A DNA stretch of 52,895 nucleotides, taken from contig DITG01000051.1 of the NCBI GenBank assembly GCA_002422045.1, forward strand, positions 4,890 through 57,784, read 5' to 3'. The position numbers and the translations under genes were made by a program. This document shows positions 42,349-51,069 of the stretch, piece by piece; position 1 is the stretch's first letter, and each line of letters starts with the position of its first letter. Source of the DNA: Acholeplasmataceae bacterium UBA6190. GTDB lineage: Bacteria; Bacillota_I; Bacilli_A; Acholeplasmatales; Acholeplasmataceae. A model generated the notes under the pieces. It did no database searches, was not told where the DNA came from, and worked only from the letters and a program-made list of their open reading frames with translations.

Positions 42349-44769
42349 ATGAAAAAAGTATTCACATTATTGGGTTTTATCATTTTAGGATTATCTTTGA
42401 TGGGATGTAAAGAGCGATTTGAAGTATCATTTGATACCGATGGTGGAACAAGGATTGAGTCCATCAGGGTTGATGGAAACTCAACTGTCGATCGACCCGA
42501 TGATCCAGAAAGATATGGCCATACATTTATTGGATGGTATGATCATTCCTTAGTCATTCCCTTTGACTTTGATCGCATCATTTCGACAGAAATCACCATT
42601 TATGCAAAATGGGAAGTCAATCTATATTCCATCACTTATGTCGATCATGAGGGGAATCCTTTGATCATCATCACACTTCCTTATGGCTCTTCAGTGGGCA
42701 TCAGTGCCATCGCTGTCCCAGAACGTATAGGTTATCAATCATCCGGATGGAGCCAAACACTACCTGCAACCATGCCTGCAATGGATATCATCATTGCACC
42801 AACATATACACCTAACATTTACACATTAGCTTTACTTTCATTAGAAGAAGAACCCGAGTTTTTAAGTGTCAATTTTGGTGAAGTCATCACACTCCCTGTT
42901 CTTTCAGATGATCACATGACATTTCTAGGATGGACAGAAAACGAAGTTGATGTCATCACAACCTACACACACAGTGTCACTCGAAATCACGGATTATCCG
43001 CAGTTTGGTCATATGAATTAGATGATGTTACCTATTGGCTCATCAATGATCGAGCATACCTAAAATCATATGGTGGCAACGCTATAGATCTCACTATCCC
43101 AGATCAAGTACTTGATTTGGATGTGCTCATGGTACTTGAGGGTGCATTTAAGGATAACCACACACTAGAATCACTGAAACTTGGGAAACATGTCCTTTAC
43201 GTGGATGATTATGCATTCTCAAATATGACTTCACTCAAAACCATTGAAATGATGGATGCGACCAAAGATTTTGGAGATTATGTATTCTACGGTTCAAATG
43301 CCCTTGAGATGATGACTGTATCCAGTGGTATTCATTTAAGTTTAGTTGAACTGTTCGGTGGACTCACTTTCGATATTCCATCAACACTGAGTGATATCAA
43401 GTTTGCATCTGGTGGATTGGGATATAGTTCATATTTCATGCGGATGCTTCCTGATTTAAATATCACCATCGAACTCGGATCATCGCTCACGAGTATTGAG
43501 TCTACGATGTTTTTTGAATCTAGAGTCAATCACTTGGTCATTCCCAAATCAGTAACCTTCATTGATCATTATGGATTAAATGGATTACTATATCTTAAAA
43601 CTGTCACTTTTGAAGAGGGTAGTGCATTGGAGGCGATTGGTGAATATGCGTTTTCTAGCACAGCACTGATCACGATTGAATTACCTGAAAAGGTATCTTT
43701 CATTGATCCTACAACTTTCAGATATGTCAACCTCTTGGAAAATATTGATGTTCATGAAGATAATACACACTTCACTTCAGTTGATGGTGTCCTATATTCT
43801 AAAGACATGAAAGTGTTATACAGATATCCTTCATCTAAAGTGAGTGAGTCTTTTACAATTCCCGATTCTGTTGAGACGATTGAGTCATATGCATTTTCGA
43901 GTGCTTATACCATTGAAAGTATACAATGCTCAGAAAGTAGTCAGTTGAAAGTCATCAATGACTACGTCTTTGTTGGAATGAATAACTTAGAAAGTCTTGA
44001 ACTTCCCGAAGGACTCTTATCGATTGGAATGTACTTATATGGTGATCAATCTAGATTACCTCATGTGATCATCCCAGAATCAGTGGTTTCAATGAAAGCG
44101 AATGCATTTCCCTCCTATATGCTTGTGAAGCATGTGATCTACATGAAGGGCTTAGTACCTGGTGATCTTTTTGAAGAGGGATGGGATAACACACGATTTA
44201 CGATAGTCTTCGGTTATCAAGAAGAAGTGATGCATGAAGGTATCTTATATGCAAAGACCACAGATGGTAGAGCAATCTTAGTGGATGCTGCTGGTTCAAG
44301 ACCAGCAACAAGCATCATCATCCCTGAAATGATTGGAACACATCAAGTGACTGAAATTGGTTCGTTTGCATTTTTATATCATGTGGAACTCATTTCGATT
44401 GAATTACCGACTTCGATTGAATTTATACATACCCAAGCATTTGCAGAGTGCAAATCTTTAGAAGAAATCAATATCAGATCACTGATCCATTTGAAATCGG
44501 TTGGAAGTTATAGTTTTTGTTCAACAAGTTTGGTCGATGTCGTGTTACCGGATGGTCTTGAAAAGATTGGTCAACATGCGTTTTGTGATAATGATGATTT
44601 ACTGAGTCTATATATTCCCGAAAGTGTTTTGTTTGTTGAAGGTGGGATTGTCATGGGGTCTGATTTGGTTGTGATCAGATTAGAAAGAGGTTTAGTTCCT
44701 GAAACGTGGTTTGGATTCTGGAATTACACCAATAGACCCGTTGTATTTAATTATGTTTTAACTGAATAG
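42349..44769 (+). CDS. Surface lipoprotein with InlB B-repeats and BspA-type leucine-rich repeats
   Basis: An 806-residue lipoprotein: signal MKKVFTLLGFIILGLSLMGC with Cys20, then three Listeria-Bacteroides (Flg_new) repeats, about 22-88, 91-155 and 157-220, each ending in a TIYAKWE- or HGLSAVW-like strand with a GW turn. From about 225 on there are BspA-type LRR_5 repeats (LESLKLGKHVLYVDDYAFSN, TIELPEKVSFIDPTTF, SIELPTSIEFIHTQAF), broken by a linker near 640-665. Such proteins act in adhesion or surface display. The start follows GGGGG; an earlier ATG at 42313 is not supported. The gene is monocistronic. Confidence 0.92.
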   Translation: MKKVFTLLGFIILGLSLMGCKERFEVSFDTDGGTRIESIRVDGNSTVDRPDDPERYGHTFIGWYDHSLVIPFDFDRIISTEITIYAKWEVNLYSITYVDHEGNPLIIITLPYGSSVGISAIAVPERIGYQSSGWSQTLPATMPAMDIIIAPTYTPNIYTLALLSLEEEPEFLSVNFGEVITLPVLSDDHMTFLGWTENEVDVITTYTHSVTRNHGLSAVWSYELDDVTYWLINDRAYLKSYGGNAIDLTIPDQVLDLDVLMVLEGAFKDNHTLESLKLGKHVLYVDDYAFSNMTSLKTIEMMDATKDFGDYVFYGSNALEMMTVSSGIHLSLVELFGGLTFDIPSTLSDIKFASGGLGYSSYFMRMLPDLNITIELGSSLTSIESTMFFESRVNHLVIPKSVTFIDHYGLNGLLYLKTVTFEEGSALEAIGEYAFSSTALITIELPEKVSFIDPTTFRYVNLLENIDVHEDNTHFTSVDGVLYSKDMKVLYRYPSSKVSESFTIPDSVETIESYAFSSAYTIESIQCSESSQLKVINDYVFVGMNNLESLELPEGLLSIGMYLYGDQSRLPHVIIPESVVSMKANAFPSYMLVKHVIYMKGLVPGDLFEEGWDNTRFTIVFGYQEEVMHEGILYAKTTDGRAILVDAAGSRPATSIIIPEMIGTHQVTEIGSFAFLYHVELISIELPTSIEFIHTQAFAECKSLEEINIRSLIHLKSVGSYSFCSTSLVDVVLPDGLEKIGQHAFCDNDDLLSLYIPESVLFVEGGIVMGSDLVVIRLERGLVPETWFGFWNYTNRPVVFNYVLTE

Positions 44770-44781
44770 AAGCAGATGATG

Positions 44782-44815
44782 AAAAAGATCTTTGTGGAAA
44801 ACAAGGATCTTTTTT
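44782..44815 (+). terminator. Terminator after BspA-like gene
   Basis: Stem AAAAGATC/GATCTTTT extended by TTGT/ACAA past a bulge, then T-run. Confidence 0.75.
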
Positions 44816-44952
44816 GATGTATAGTGTTTAAGGTTGAAATGTGAAAATGGTCGAATCATTATTAATGGGTGATGAAAGTCTCAATGCATACGTGAAATGA
44901 TTACTCAATGGACACTCAATATCTGATTGAGTGATGAAATACTCCGGTGTGA

Positions 44953-44981
44953 TTGCTTTCTTGCTCACTTACACATATAAT
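44953..44981 (+). promoter_or_regulatory. Promoter of the membrane XRE regulator
   Basis: TTGCTT (44953-44958) and TATAAT (44976-44981) are exactly 17 bases apart. It ends 18 bases before the ATG at 45000 and excludes the earlier in-frame ATG at 44931. Confidence 0.65.
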
Positions 44982-44999
44982 GACTGTCGAGGTGGGACG

Positions 45000-46559
45000 A
45001 TGAGAAATGAAGAAGTGGGGAAACTCCTAAAAGAGTTAAGACTTAAACATAAGTTGACACAAGCAGAACTTGCCAACCGGGTGGGAGTGACCTATCAGGC
45101 TGTTTCAAGATGGGAAAAAGGGATGAATACGCCCAATTTAGATACACTGCTTGCGCTTAAAAACATCTATGGTGTCAGTGTGGATGAATTATTACTCAAT
45201 CAGCAAACGATGCATAAAATTGAAGAAGTCAAAAGTCCAGTCATCTATGAACAGAAACACTGGGTTTTAAGACTATTATTATATCCAGTCTTGATCTATG
45301 TACTGTTTTTAATAGCATTACAGTTTTTTCTATTCTTTCAACCCCAGTATGTTTCTATTGTCTATGCACTTTTCTTCACGGTTCTAACACTTCTGCCGCT
45401 TTATATTTTCAAATTTCAAAAAAGACAAACCGCCTTCATCATCACTTTATCAGCCTTGTTACTCTTAAGTTTTACAACCTTCATGTTCGAACCACATTAC
45501 TTTATGCTTGATGATGTACCCTATATCAAGGAAATCGAAAGCATCGAGATTGAGGAACAAAACTGGAATGTATTCCAGGATATCAAACCATTTGTCAGAG
45601 ATGAGAAAGAGTATCTGCTTGGGTATCATGCGGGTTATGAAGATTTCTTGATTTATGACTTGCAAAAGCCACTTCAAGAGATGAGAAGGATTCTATCGAC
45701 TTCTGATATTATAATTGAACAAGCAGTCATGATTGACGATGATATCTATTTCATCAGTGGCGATGGATCATTTGATCAAAGTTCAACTTTATACCAAATC
45801 AACTGGATTACAGGTCAAATGATTGAACTTGAAACATTTTCAAGTGACTATCGGATCTTTGCAGATGAAATGAATCTCTACTTTCTATCTGAATATGGTA
45901 TAGAAGGCATTCATGACACCGTTTGGAAATGGAATGGATTTGGACTCGACAAAGTGAAAGACTTCAATTACTTTGTTGAAAAGATCATCTACAACCCTCA
46001 TTTCAGATCATTCTTCGTCTCAATGTATCGCATGGATCTACCATTACAAGCCAATATCCACATTTATGATGATACCTTTTTATTTCAACATGAAGTCTTT
46101 GATACTCATCAAGTTGACGATTTAGAAATGAACTTGTTTTGGAATCGTGTAGGAACAACTTTTGAAGGCGAGATTGTCATTTTAATGTATAACAATCCAA
46201 CATATACAGGTATCGATGACCAATTAGGGCTTTACCATTTTACAGGAAATATGTATGTGAAAAATAACGGAGAGATTTACACGTGGGATTTCGCACAACA
46301 TTACATCAATGGTATTGTATCAAAAGATTGGAATGTAGGTTATGCGCGTCAGATGTATGCGATAGGTAGTGGACATCGACATTTGTCAATTGATTTTGAG
46401 GCGTTAAGCTTATACCAAAGAGTAGATACCAATGGGATTGATCAGCTTATTCCTTTGGTAGCAAGAGTATTGATGTTGCTCATCAGCATACCCTTGATTG
46501 CATTAATCTTTGCATATGGTGTCTTAGTTAAGAAAGATATTTCTCAAAACCATCTATAA
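45000..46559 (+). CDS. Membrane-spanning XRE-family one-component regulator
   Basis: A 519-residue protein. Residues 5-65 are a Cro/CI helix-turn-helix (LRLKHKLTQAELANRVGVTYQAVSRWEKGMNTPNL). Three hydrophobic helices follow (about 83-108, 113-133 and 140-160), then an ectodomain of about 310 residues rich in short strands, and a last helix (about 490-510). With the HTH inside, three helices put the ectodomain outside and the last helix returns the tail inside. This suits a ToxR/CadC-like sensor built on an XRE head. GAGGTGGGA precedes the ATG. Its target genes are not visible. Confidence 0.85.
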   Translation: MRNEEVGKLLKELRLKHKLTQAELANRVGVTYQAVSRWEKGMNTPNLDTLLALKNIYGVSVDELLLNQQTMHKIEEVKSPVIYEQKHWVLRLLLYPVLIYVLFLIALQFFLFFQPQYVSIVYALFFTVLTLLPLYIFKFQKRQTAFIITLSALLLLSFTTFMFEPHYFMLDDVPYIKEIESIEIEEQNWNVFQDIKPFVRDEKEYLLGYHAGYEDFLIYDLQKPLQEMRRILSTSDIIIEQAVMIDDDIYFISGDGSFDQSSTLYQINWITGQMIELETFSSDYRIFADEMNLYFLSEYGIEGIHDTVWKWNGFGLDKVKDFNYFVEKIIYNPHFRSFFVSMYRMDLPLQANIHIYDDTFLFQHEVFDTHQVDDLEMNLFWNRVGTTFEGEIVILMYNNPTYTGIDDQLGLYHFTGNMYVKNNGEIYTWDFAQHYINGIVSKDWNVGYARQMYAIGSGHRHLSIDFEALSLYQRVDTNGIDQLIPLVARVLMLLISIPLIALIFAYGVLVKKDISQNHL

Positions 46560-46617
46560 TCGTTAAGAGAAGTCACGATAAGAATGAATGAAAATCCATT
46601 CATGAACTGTACCCGAT

Positions 46618-46648
46618 AAAGTAGACACAAATAAAGTCTACTTTTTTT
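46618..46648 (+). terminator. Terminator after membrane XRE gene
   Basis: Stem AAAGTAGAC/GTCTACTTT with a nine-base loop followed by T-run. Confidence 0.85.
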
Positions 46649-46802
46649 CTACATTTTGATTGAAAAAAATATCCACCCAACGTTAACTAATCTTTTGTAT
46701 TCTTGATATTTTTAAACCTTATAGGTTCTATTTCAATCGAGTTAAGTGCACATGAACTTCTCAGAATCATATCAACGGATGATAACATCATCAATTTACA
46801 AG

Positions 46803-46812
46803 GTTAATTAAC
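46803..46812. promoter_or_regulatory. GTTAATTAAC palindrome and GTTAA direct repeats upstream of XRE gene
   Basis: In the 319-base spacer 46560-46878 there is no gene. After the terminator it holds GTTAAC (near 46682), the perfect dyad GTTAATTAAC at 46803-46812 and TTAAGTAAC (46815-46823), then a TATAAT at 46853-46858 ahead of the XRE gene. This is a plausible autoregulatory operator array. Confidence 0.4.
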
Positions 46813-46878
46813 AGTTAAGTAACAACGTGTTTCATATTTGTCCCCTTTCCCATATAATAAAAGTAAGGAGGCGATACC

Positions 46879-48177
46879 ATGCCTGACATCATCGATAACA
46901 TAAAAGTAGGGGAATACATCAAAAAACTCTTGAAATCAAAAAACATGACTCAAGATGATCTCGCTGAAGCATTATGCATATCCAAATCAGCGGTTTCACA
47001 AAATCTTCGAGGCAAAAGCACATTTGATATTCAAAATCTCATTCAGATTGCAAAACTCTTTGAAATCACTTTAGATGATCTTCTAAACTTAAAGTCTGAA
47101 GAAACAGCTGAAGTGATCTCTGAATATCAAAAAGTGGTCAATCAAGGATTACCTGCAATCCAAAAAGTACCCGCAGAAGATTTACGCATGTATGAACCTG
47201 ACATGTATGGCAAAGTACTCGTTGACTATATCGTAGAATCTAGAAAACTCGATATGCTTACTTATTTGATTGATGAAGAAGTGCTCCTTGTTGAAGATTA
47301 TTATCACCGCGCCAAACAAATCTACTTAAAAGTCATTAAGTATCTTTTAGAAGAAAAACAGTATAACTTTGGTGATTTCATCATGAAATACACTGAATTG
47401 AATGGTTCCTTCCATATTGACGATGAAACCACAGGTTTGATCATCTGGGGACTTCTCAATCAAGTACACTATCAAGATTTCATGGCTGAACTCATTAAGT
47501 ACAAACCTTCATTAAAAGCAAGATGGTTCTCCAAAGGGGATGAGAAAGAAAGGCTTCCGCTCACCAGAGTGGATTACATTGAAGTCATTGGGAAGTATCA
47601 GTTATCCAACATTCTCCAAACCCTCATGAAAGTGCAACCCAGAGATGATGACTTCGCATTTATCACACTCAAGTTCATTGAACATGGCTATTTCGAAGGA
47701 ATCACCCTTTATGTCAATCACTTCTTTAAAACCATACCTTCAGCATTTAAAAGAACAAGCCTTGACTGCCAGAAGGCATTCATGGCAGTCTTAAAGACCA
47801 ATCAGTTTGATTTGATATCGCTGTTTGCTGCTAAAGGTCTTTATGTCGATATGACACAGATTGTGAGACAATCCATCAAAGATCACCAGGAACAAGTCTA
47901 TTCACATCTGATTGCACAACACCACGCTGAAATCATCTTTAAAAAGATTGGTGAGACATGTGTTGAAGTTTCTAATCTTGAACTGCTAGATCAGATCTTA
48001 CAGTATCTCTCTAAGGATGATCTCAATTATCTTGTGAGTTGGGTCAAGTTAGATCAGATAGAGACTCTTGAATTCTTGCTCCTGCGTGGAGCTAGAATTG
48101 ATGAGAAGTACTACAATCTTGAGACGTTTAAGAAAGTGAACAAACTTCTTGATCATCTCTTGAAGAAGGGAGAATAG
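46879..48177 (+). CDS. XRE regulator with ankyrin-like helical C-terminus
   Basis: A 432-residue protein. Residues 10-70 form a Cro/CI helix-turn-helix (KNMTQDDLAEALCISKSAVSQNLRGKSTF). The remaining 360 residues are helical with short repeats such as KLDMLTYLIDEEVLLVEDYYHRA, LISLFAAKGLYVDMTQIV and IETLEFLLLRGARIDEKYYN that look ankyrin-like (inference). It is soluble. GGAGGCG precedes the ATG, and the next gene starts two bases after its stop. It may bind DNA in response to a protein partner such as the coupled membrane protein. Confidence 0.82.
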   Translation: MPDIIDNIKVGEYIKKLLKSKNMTQDDLAEALCISKSAVSQNLRGKSTFDIQNLIQIAKLFEITLDDLLNLKSEETAEVISEYQKVVNQGLPAIQKVPAEDLRMYEPDMYGKVLVDYIVESRKLDMLTYLIDEEVLLVEDYYHRAKQIYLKVIKYLLEEKQYNFGDFIMKYTELNGSFHIDDETTGLIIWGLLNQVHYQDFMAELIKYKPSLKARWFSKGDEKERLPLTRVDYIEVIGKYQLSNILQTLMKVQPRDDDFAFITLKFIEHGYFEGITLYVNHFFKTIPSAFKRTSLDCQKAFMAVLKTNQFDLISLFAAKGLYVDMTQIVRQSIKDHQEQVYSHLIAQHHAEIIFKKIGETCVEVSNLELLDQILQYLSKDDLNYLVSWVKLDQIETLEFLLLRGARIDEKYYNLETFKKVNKLLDHLLKKGE

Positions 48178-48179
48178 CC

Positions 48180-48848
48180 ATGACATTCATTAGAGAATAT
48201 TTTGAAATTATTGTGATTGTATTATTCATTCTATCATTTGTATTGTTGGCGCTCATTCTATCGATGAATAAGTATTTTGCCATGTATTTCTCAAACAAGA
48301 GATTTAAGATCATTTCATCTTATGAAGTGAATGCCAATGATGGCAATAAGTATTTCTCGATTGCCATCTATAACAATAATATCAATGAAGTGAGACTGGC
48401 AGGGTTTGGGTATGTGTATAAGGATCAGAATATTGATTTCTATTCGAATTATTTGCTTGATCATCATCTTCCAAGTGATCACAAGATTGTGATTCATTCC
48501 AGAGATTATTTAACCACCAGAATCAATGTCAATCAGTTAAAGACGATTATCTCGGATATCAATAAAGGAACTCTCGATGTGAAGGGGATGAAGACGTTTG
48601 TAACAGACTCTTTAGGACTGTCAACGACTGCAAAAGCAAAACAAGTCCAAGATCAGTTAGTGATGATGTTAAGAATCGATCAAGCGATGCTGAGAGAAAA
48701 ACAAAGAGAACAGATGAGAAAACATCGAGAAGAACAGAGACTATTCAAACAGAAGCAAAAGATTGAAAGAAACATCAAGATTAAAGAGAAAACAAGTGGT
48801 ATATTATTGAAGATTAAAGGGTTCTTCAATTTTAGGAGATCGAAATAG
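48180..48848 (+). CDS. Single-pass membrane protein with basic coiled-coil tail
   Basis: A 222-residue protein, unknown. One N-terminal helix (about 7-29) precedes a small beta-rich domain (e.g. YEVNANDGNKYFSIAIYNN) and a strongly basic coiled-coil tail (about 165-222). AAGAAGGGAGA lies in the end of the XRE gene. The two-base spacing makes it co-expressed with the XRE-ankyrin protein, so a membrane anchor or antagonist role is possible. Confidence 0.72.
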   Translation: MTFIREYFEIIVIVLFILSFVLLALILSMNKYFAMYFSNKRFKIISSYEVNANDGNKYFSIAIYNNNINEVRLAGFGYVYKDQNIDFYSNYLLDHHLPSDHKIVIHSRDYLTTRINVNQLKTIISDINKGTLDVKGMKTFVTDSLGLSTTAKAKQVQDQLVMMLRIDQAMLREKQREQMRKHREEQRLFKQKQKIERNIKIKEKTSGILLKIKGFFNFRRSK

Positions 48849-48854
48849 AGTCAT

Positions 48855-49370
48855 ATGGCCAAAAGAGATTATCAAAATGAATTTTTATCAATAGAACTTA
48901 AAGAAAAGGCATTTTTAGATTTTACTGGATTGTCAGTGATTAAAAATAGGGAACTCTTCAAGCAAGCGATGACTTGTGTTGATTTTGCACAAAAATATGA
49001 GGATATTACAAAAAAGATAGTTTTGAATAATAAATCAATTGCAATCATTGGTGATGCAGTCCTCACACTTGCATTAACATTAATTGCCTTTGAAAATGAC
49101 AAAGCAATTAAGCCTGAGAAAGTAGCAATCTTTAATCAACCCAAAGAAAAGAATGAATACTTAGGCATAATTGGTAAGGAGCAAAACATCATTAATATGA
49201 TATTTGCATCAAATGAAGATTACGTTGTCGGTGGGATAGCGACAGCTTATGAAGCCATTATAGCCTTTGTCTTTATGGAATATGGGATAAAAGCAGTTCA
49301 AAAATTTGTTGAAAAAAATATTCTGAATTATGAATATCTTACAGAGATTAATGAACCGATTCGTTGTTAA
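48855..49370 (+). CDS. RNase III-fold protein with partly lost active site
   Basis: A 171-residue protein aligning to the RNase III catalytic domain: AMTCVDFAQKY (39-48) for ALTHxSxxxxx, NNKSIAIIGDAVLTLAL (58-74) for NERLEFLGDAVLxxxx, and GGIATAYEAIIAFVFMEYGI (126-145) for xxxLADTxEALIGAIYLDxG. Of the four metal ligands, Asp67 and Glu133 remain but the Glu of LEFLGD is Ala63 and the Asp of ADTxEA is Thr130. No dsRNA-binding domain follows. It may be a weak nuclease or a binding protein. The ribosome site is weak. It follows the membrane protein after six bases but is more A+T-rich. Confidence 0.72.
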   Translation: MAKRDYQNEFLSIELKEKAFLDFTGLSVIKNRELFKQAMTCVDFAQKYEDITKKIVLNNKSIAIIGDAVLTLALTLIAFENDKAIKPEKVAIFNQPKEKNEYLGIIGKEQNIINMIFASNEDYVVGGIATAYEAIIAFVFMEYGIKAVQKFVEKNILNYEYLTEINEPIRC

Positions 49371-49383
49371 GAACGAATCGGTT
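49354..49383 (+). terminator. Hairpin terminator overlapping 3' end of RNase III-like gene
   Basis: Twelve-base perfect stem AACCGATTCGTT/AACGAATCGGTT; the left arm encodes the last codons. The T-run after it is interrupted. Confidence 0.7.
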
Positions 49384-49489
49384 TCTATTTATTGTGATAA
49401 TCAACCTGTGGTTGAGTATGTTCAACGATGAATAATGAACAACTTTAAATTGTATTGATGTAAAATACAGTCAAAGGATGGTGACAAGA

Positions 49490-50911
49490 ATGATTAATAC
49501 AGCACAAGAGATAGGAAAAATGATTAAAGAGTATCGAACTAAAAAAGGTATGCAGCAATCAGAGTTGGCGATGAAACTGAACATAACCGCTCAAGCCGTA
49601 TCCAAATGGGAAAATGGAGACAGTTATCCCGATATTAAACTGATTGGGGAGATTGCTGATCTATTTGAATTAACCATTGATGAGTTGATTACTGTTCCGA
49701 AGAATCAAATCAATAAGAAAAACGAGTATCGGATTTATGAAGTGATCGAAAATGAAAAGTGTGTAATTGAAGTGCTTGATGTTTCCATTCATCAAGATTA
49801 TGAAATTACGGTATCAATAACCAATAAAACAAACGGTGAAATCACTATTTCCCATTCAAATTTCGTGTTTCTTAATGAACAAGGGAAGCTCATTGAGCCC
49901 AAAAAGAACACGATCTATAACATAGATGATAATCCTATAGGAGCTAATCTCCTTCATCAAATACCATCATTTATACCAGCGAAGAAAAAGACTAATATTT
50001 TATTAATCTATTCAGGAATTACCGATGGAGCATTTCTTTGGATCAATATTCCACAAGTCATTACCAATGTCTCATTTGTACTTTTATCGAAATCATTAAG
50101 AAACCATCAAAATCATACAGCAATAGAACGCTTTTCTAGAAACGAATTGATTGATTTCTATAATTTCAACTACAAAAAGGGCGAAATTCCTAGGATGACT
50201 TCAGACTTCCCTAAAATTTCATTAGATATGATGAAATCAATGATATTTTGTATTAATTCAGACTTTATAATGAAATATCAACATATCTTTGATTCAATGG
50301 TATTAGCTCATATTGCATCCAATGAGCCATTCTTAGGGTTTAATTTTGTTATTCAACACATCACAGATGTATCACTAATAAGAGATTTGATTAAAAAGAA
50401 TTGGAGTATCATTGAAGATGATTGTGCAAATCTTAATTGTCGAATCATTAAATATGAAGAAGCACAACCCTTTATGGATGACGAAATCATTGAAAAAGTC
50501 ATAAAACTTCGTATTCGATTAGCGAAAGATTACAGAAAATGGATGCTTAGATATATTAATGATGATAATATCGAAAGCTATAGATCTGAAATATGCATGT
50601 TAAGTTTTTCAAGAAACGCTGATTTGTTTGAATCAAATCTAAAAATAGAGTCTGTAAATCAAATTATATGTGATAGTGACCTATCCGCGTTATCTGAACA
50701 AGCAATACTCAAGCTGATGAGATATTATAGAGAAAAGGTCAGTCAATCAACGATAGATTATTTATTTACCAATTTGCCAGATGTTGATCTTGCATTACTT
50801 GGAAGACTAAAGGATGTAATGTCCTTTGATATGTGGAAAGTAATCAAGGAAAGATACTTCATCAATGAACAAATAAAACTTGATGAAACCAAGAATAAAT
50901 TAAAGAAGTAA
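49490..50911 (+). CDS. XRE regulator with large unknown C-terminal region
   Basis: A 473-residue protein. Residues 5-66 are a Cro/CI helix-turn-helix (KKGMQQSELAMKLNITAQAVSKWENGDSYPD). After a linker a beta-rich domain (about 80-205, CVIEVLDVSIHQDYEITVSI...) resembles an immunoglobulin-like or DUF4352-like fold, and residues 215-470 are helical with no family I recognise. There is no membrane segment. AAAGGATGGTGA precedes the ATG at 49490; the frame also opens four codons earlier, too near to that site. The gene may regulate the following DUF6119/HNH genes. Confidence 0.78.
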   Translation: MINTAQEIGKMIKEYRTKKGMQQSELAMKLNITAQAVSKWENGDSYPDIKLIGEIADLFELTIDELITVPKNQINKKNEYRIYEVIENEKCVIEVLDVSIHQDYEITVSITNKTNGEITISHSNFVFLNEQGKLIEPKKNTIYNIDDNPIGANLLHQIPSFIPAKKKTNILLIYSGITDGAFLWINIPQVITNVSFVLLSKSLRNHQNHTAIERFSRNELIDFYNFNYKKGEIPRMTSDFPKISLDMMKSMIFCINSDFIMKYQHIFDSMVLAHIASNEPFLGFNFVIQHITDVSLIRDLIKKNWSIIEDDCANLNCRIIKYEEAQPFMDDEIIEKVIKLRIRLAKDYRKWMLRYINDDNIESYRSEICMLSFSRNADLFESNLKIESVNQIICDSDLSALSEQAILKLMRYYREKVSQSTIDYLFTNLPDVDLALLGRLKDVMSFDMWKVIKERYFINEQIKLDETKNKLKK

Positions 50912-50945
50912 TTATTTACACCATTAACAAAAACTGATTAAAAGA

Positions 50946-50986
50946 ACGACATAGTCCATAGTTATTGCGGATCTGTGTCGTTTTTT
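50946..50986 (+). terminator. Terminator after XRE gene
   Basis: Stem ACGACATAG/CTGTGTCGT (nine pairs, one G-T) with an 18-base loop, then TTTTTT. Confidence 0.65.
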
Positions 50987-51069
50987 GTTAAATAATTGCT
51001 ATTTGTGACAATTTTGCTCTATAAAAGACTGGTTTTATCGTCTATTATGGAAAATGAGGTGATATATTG

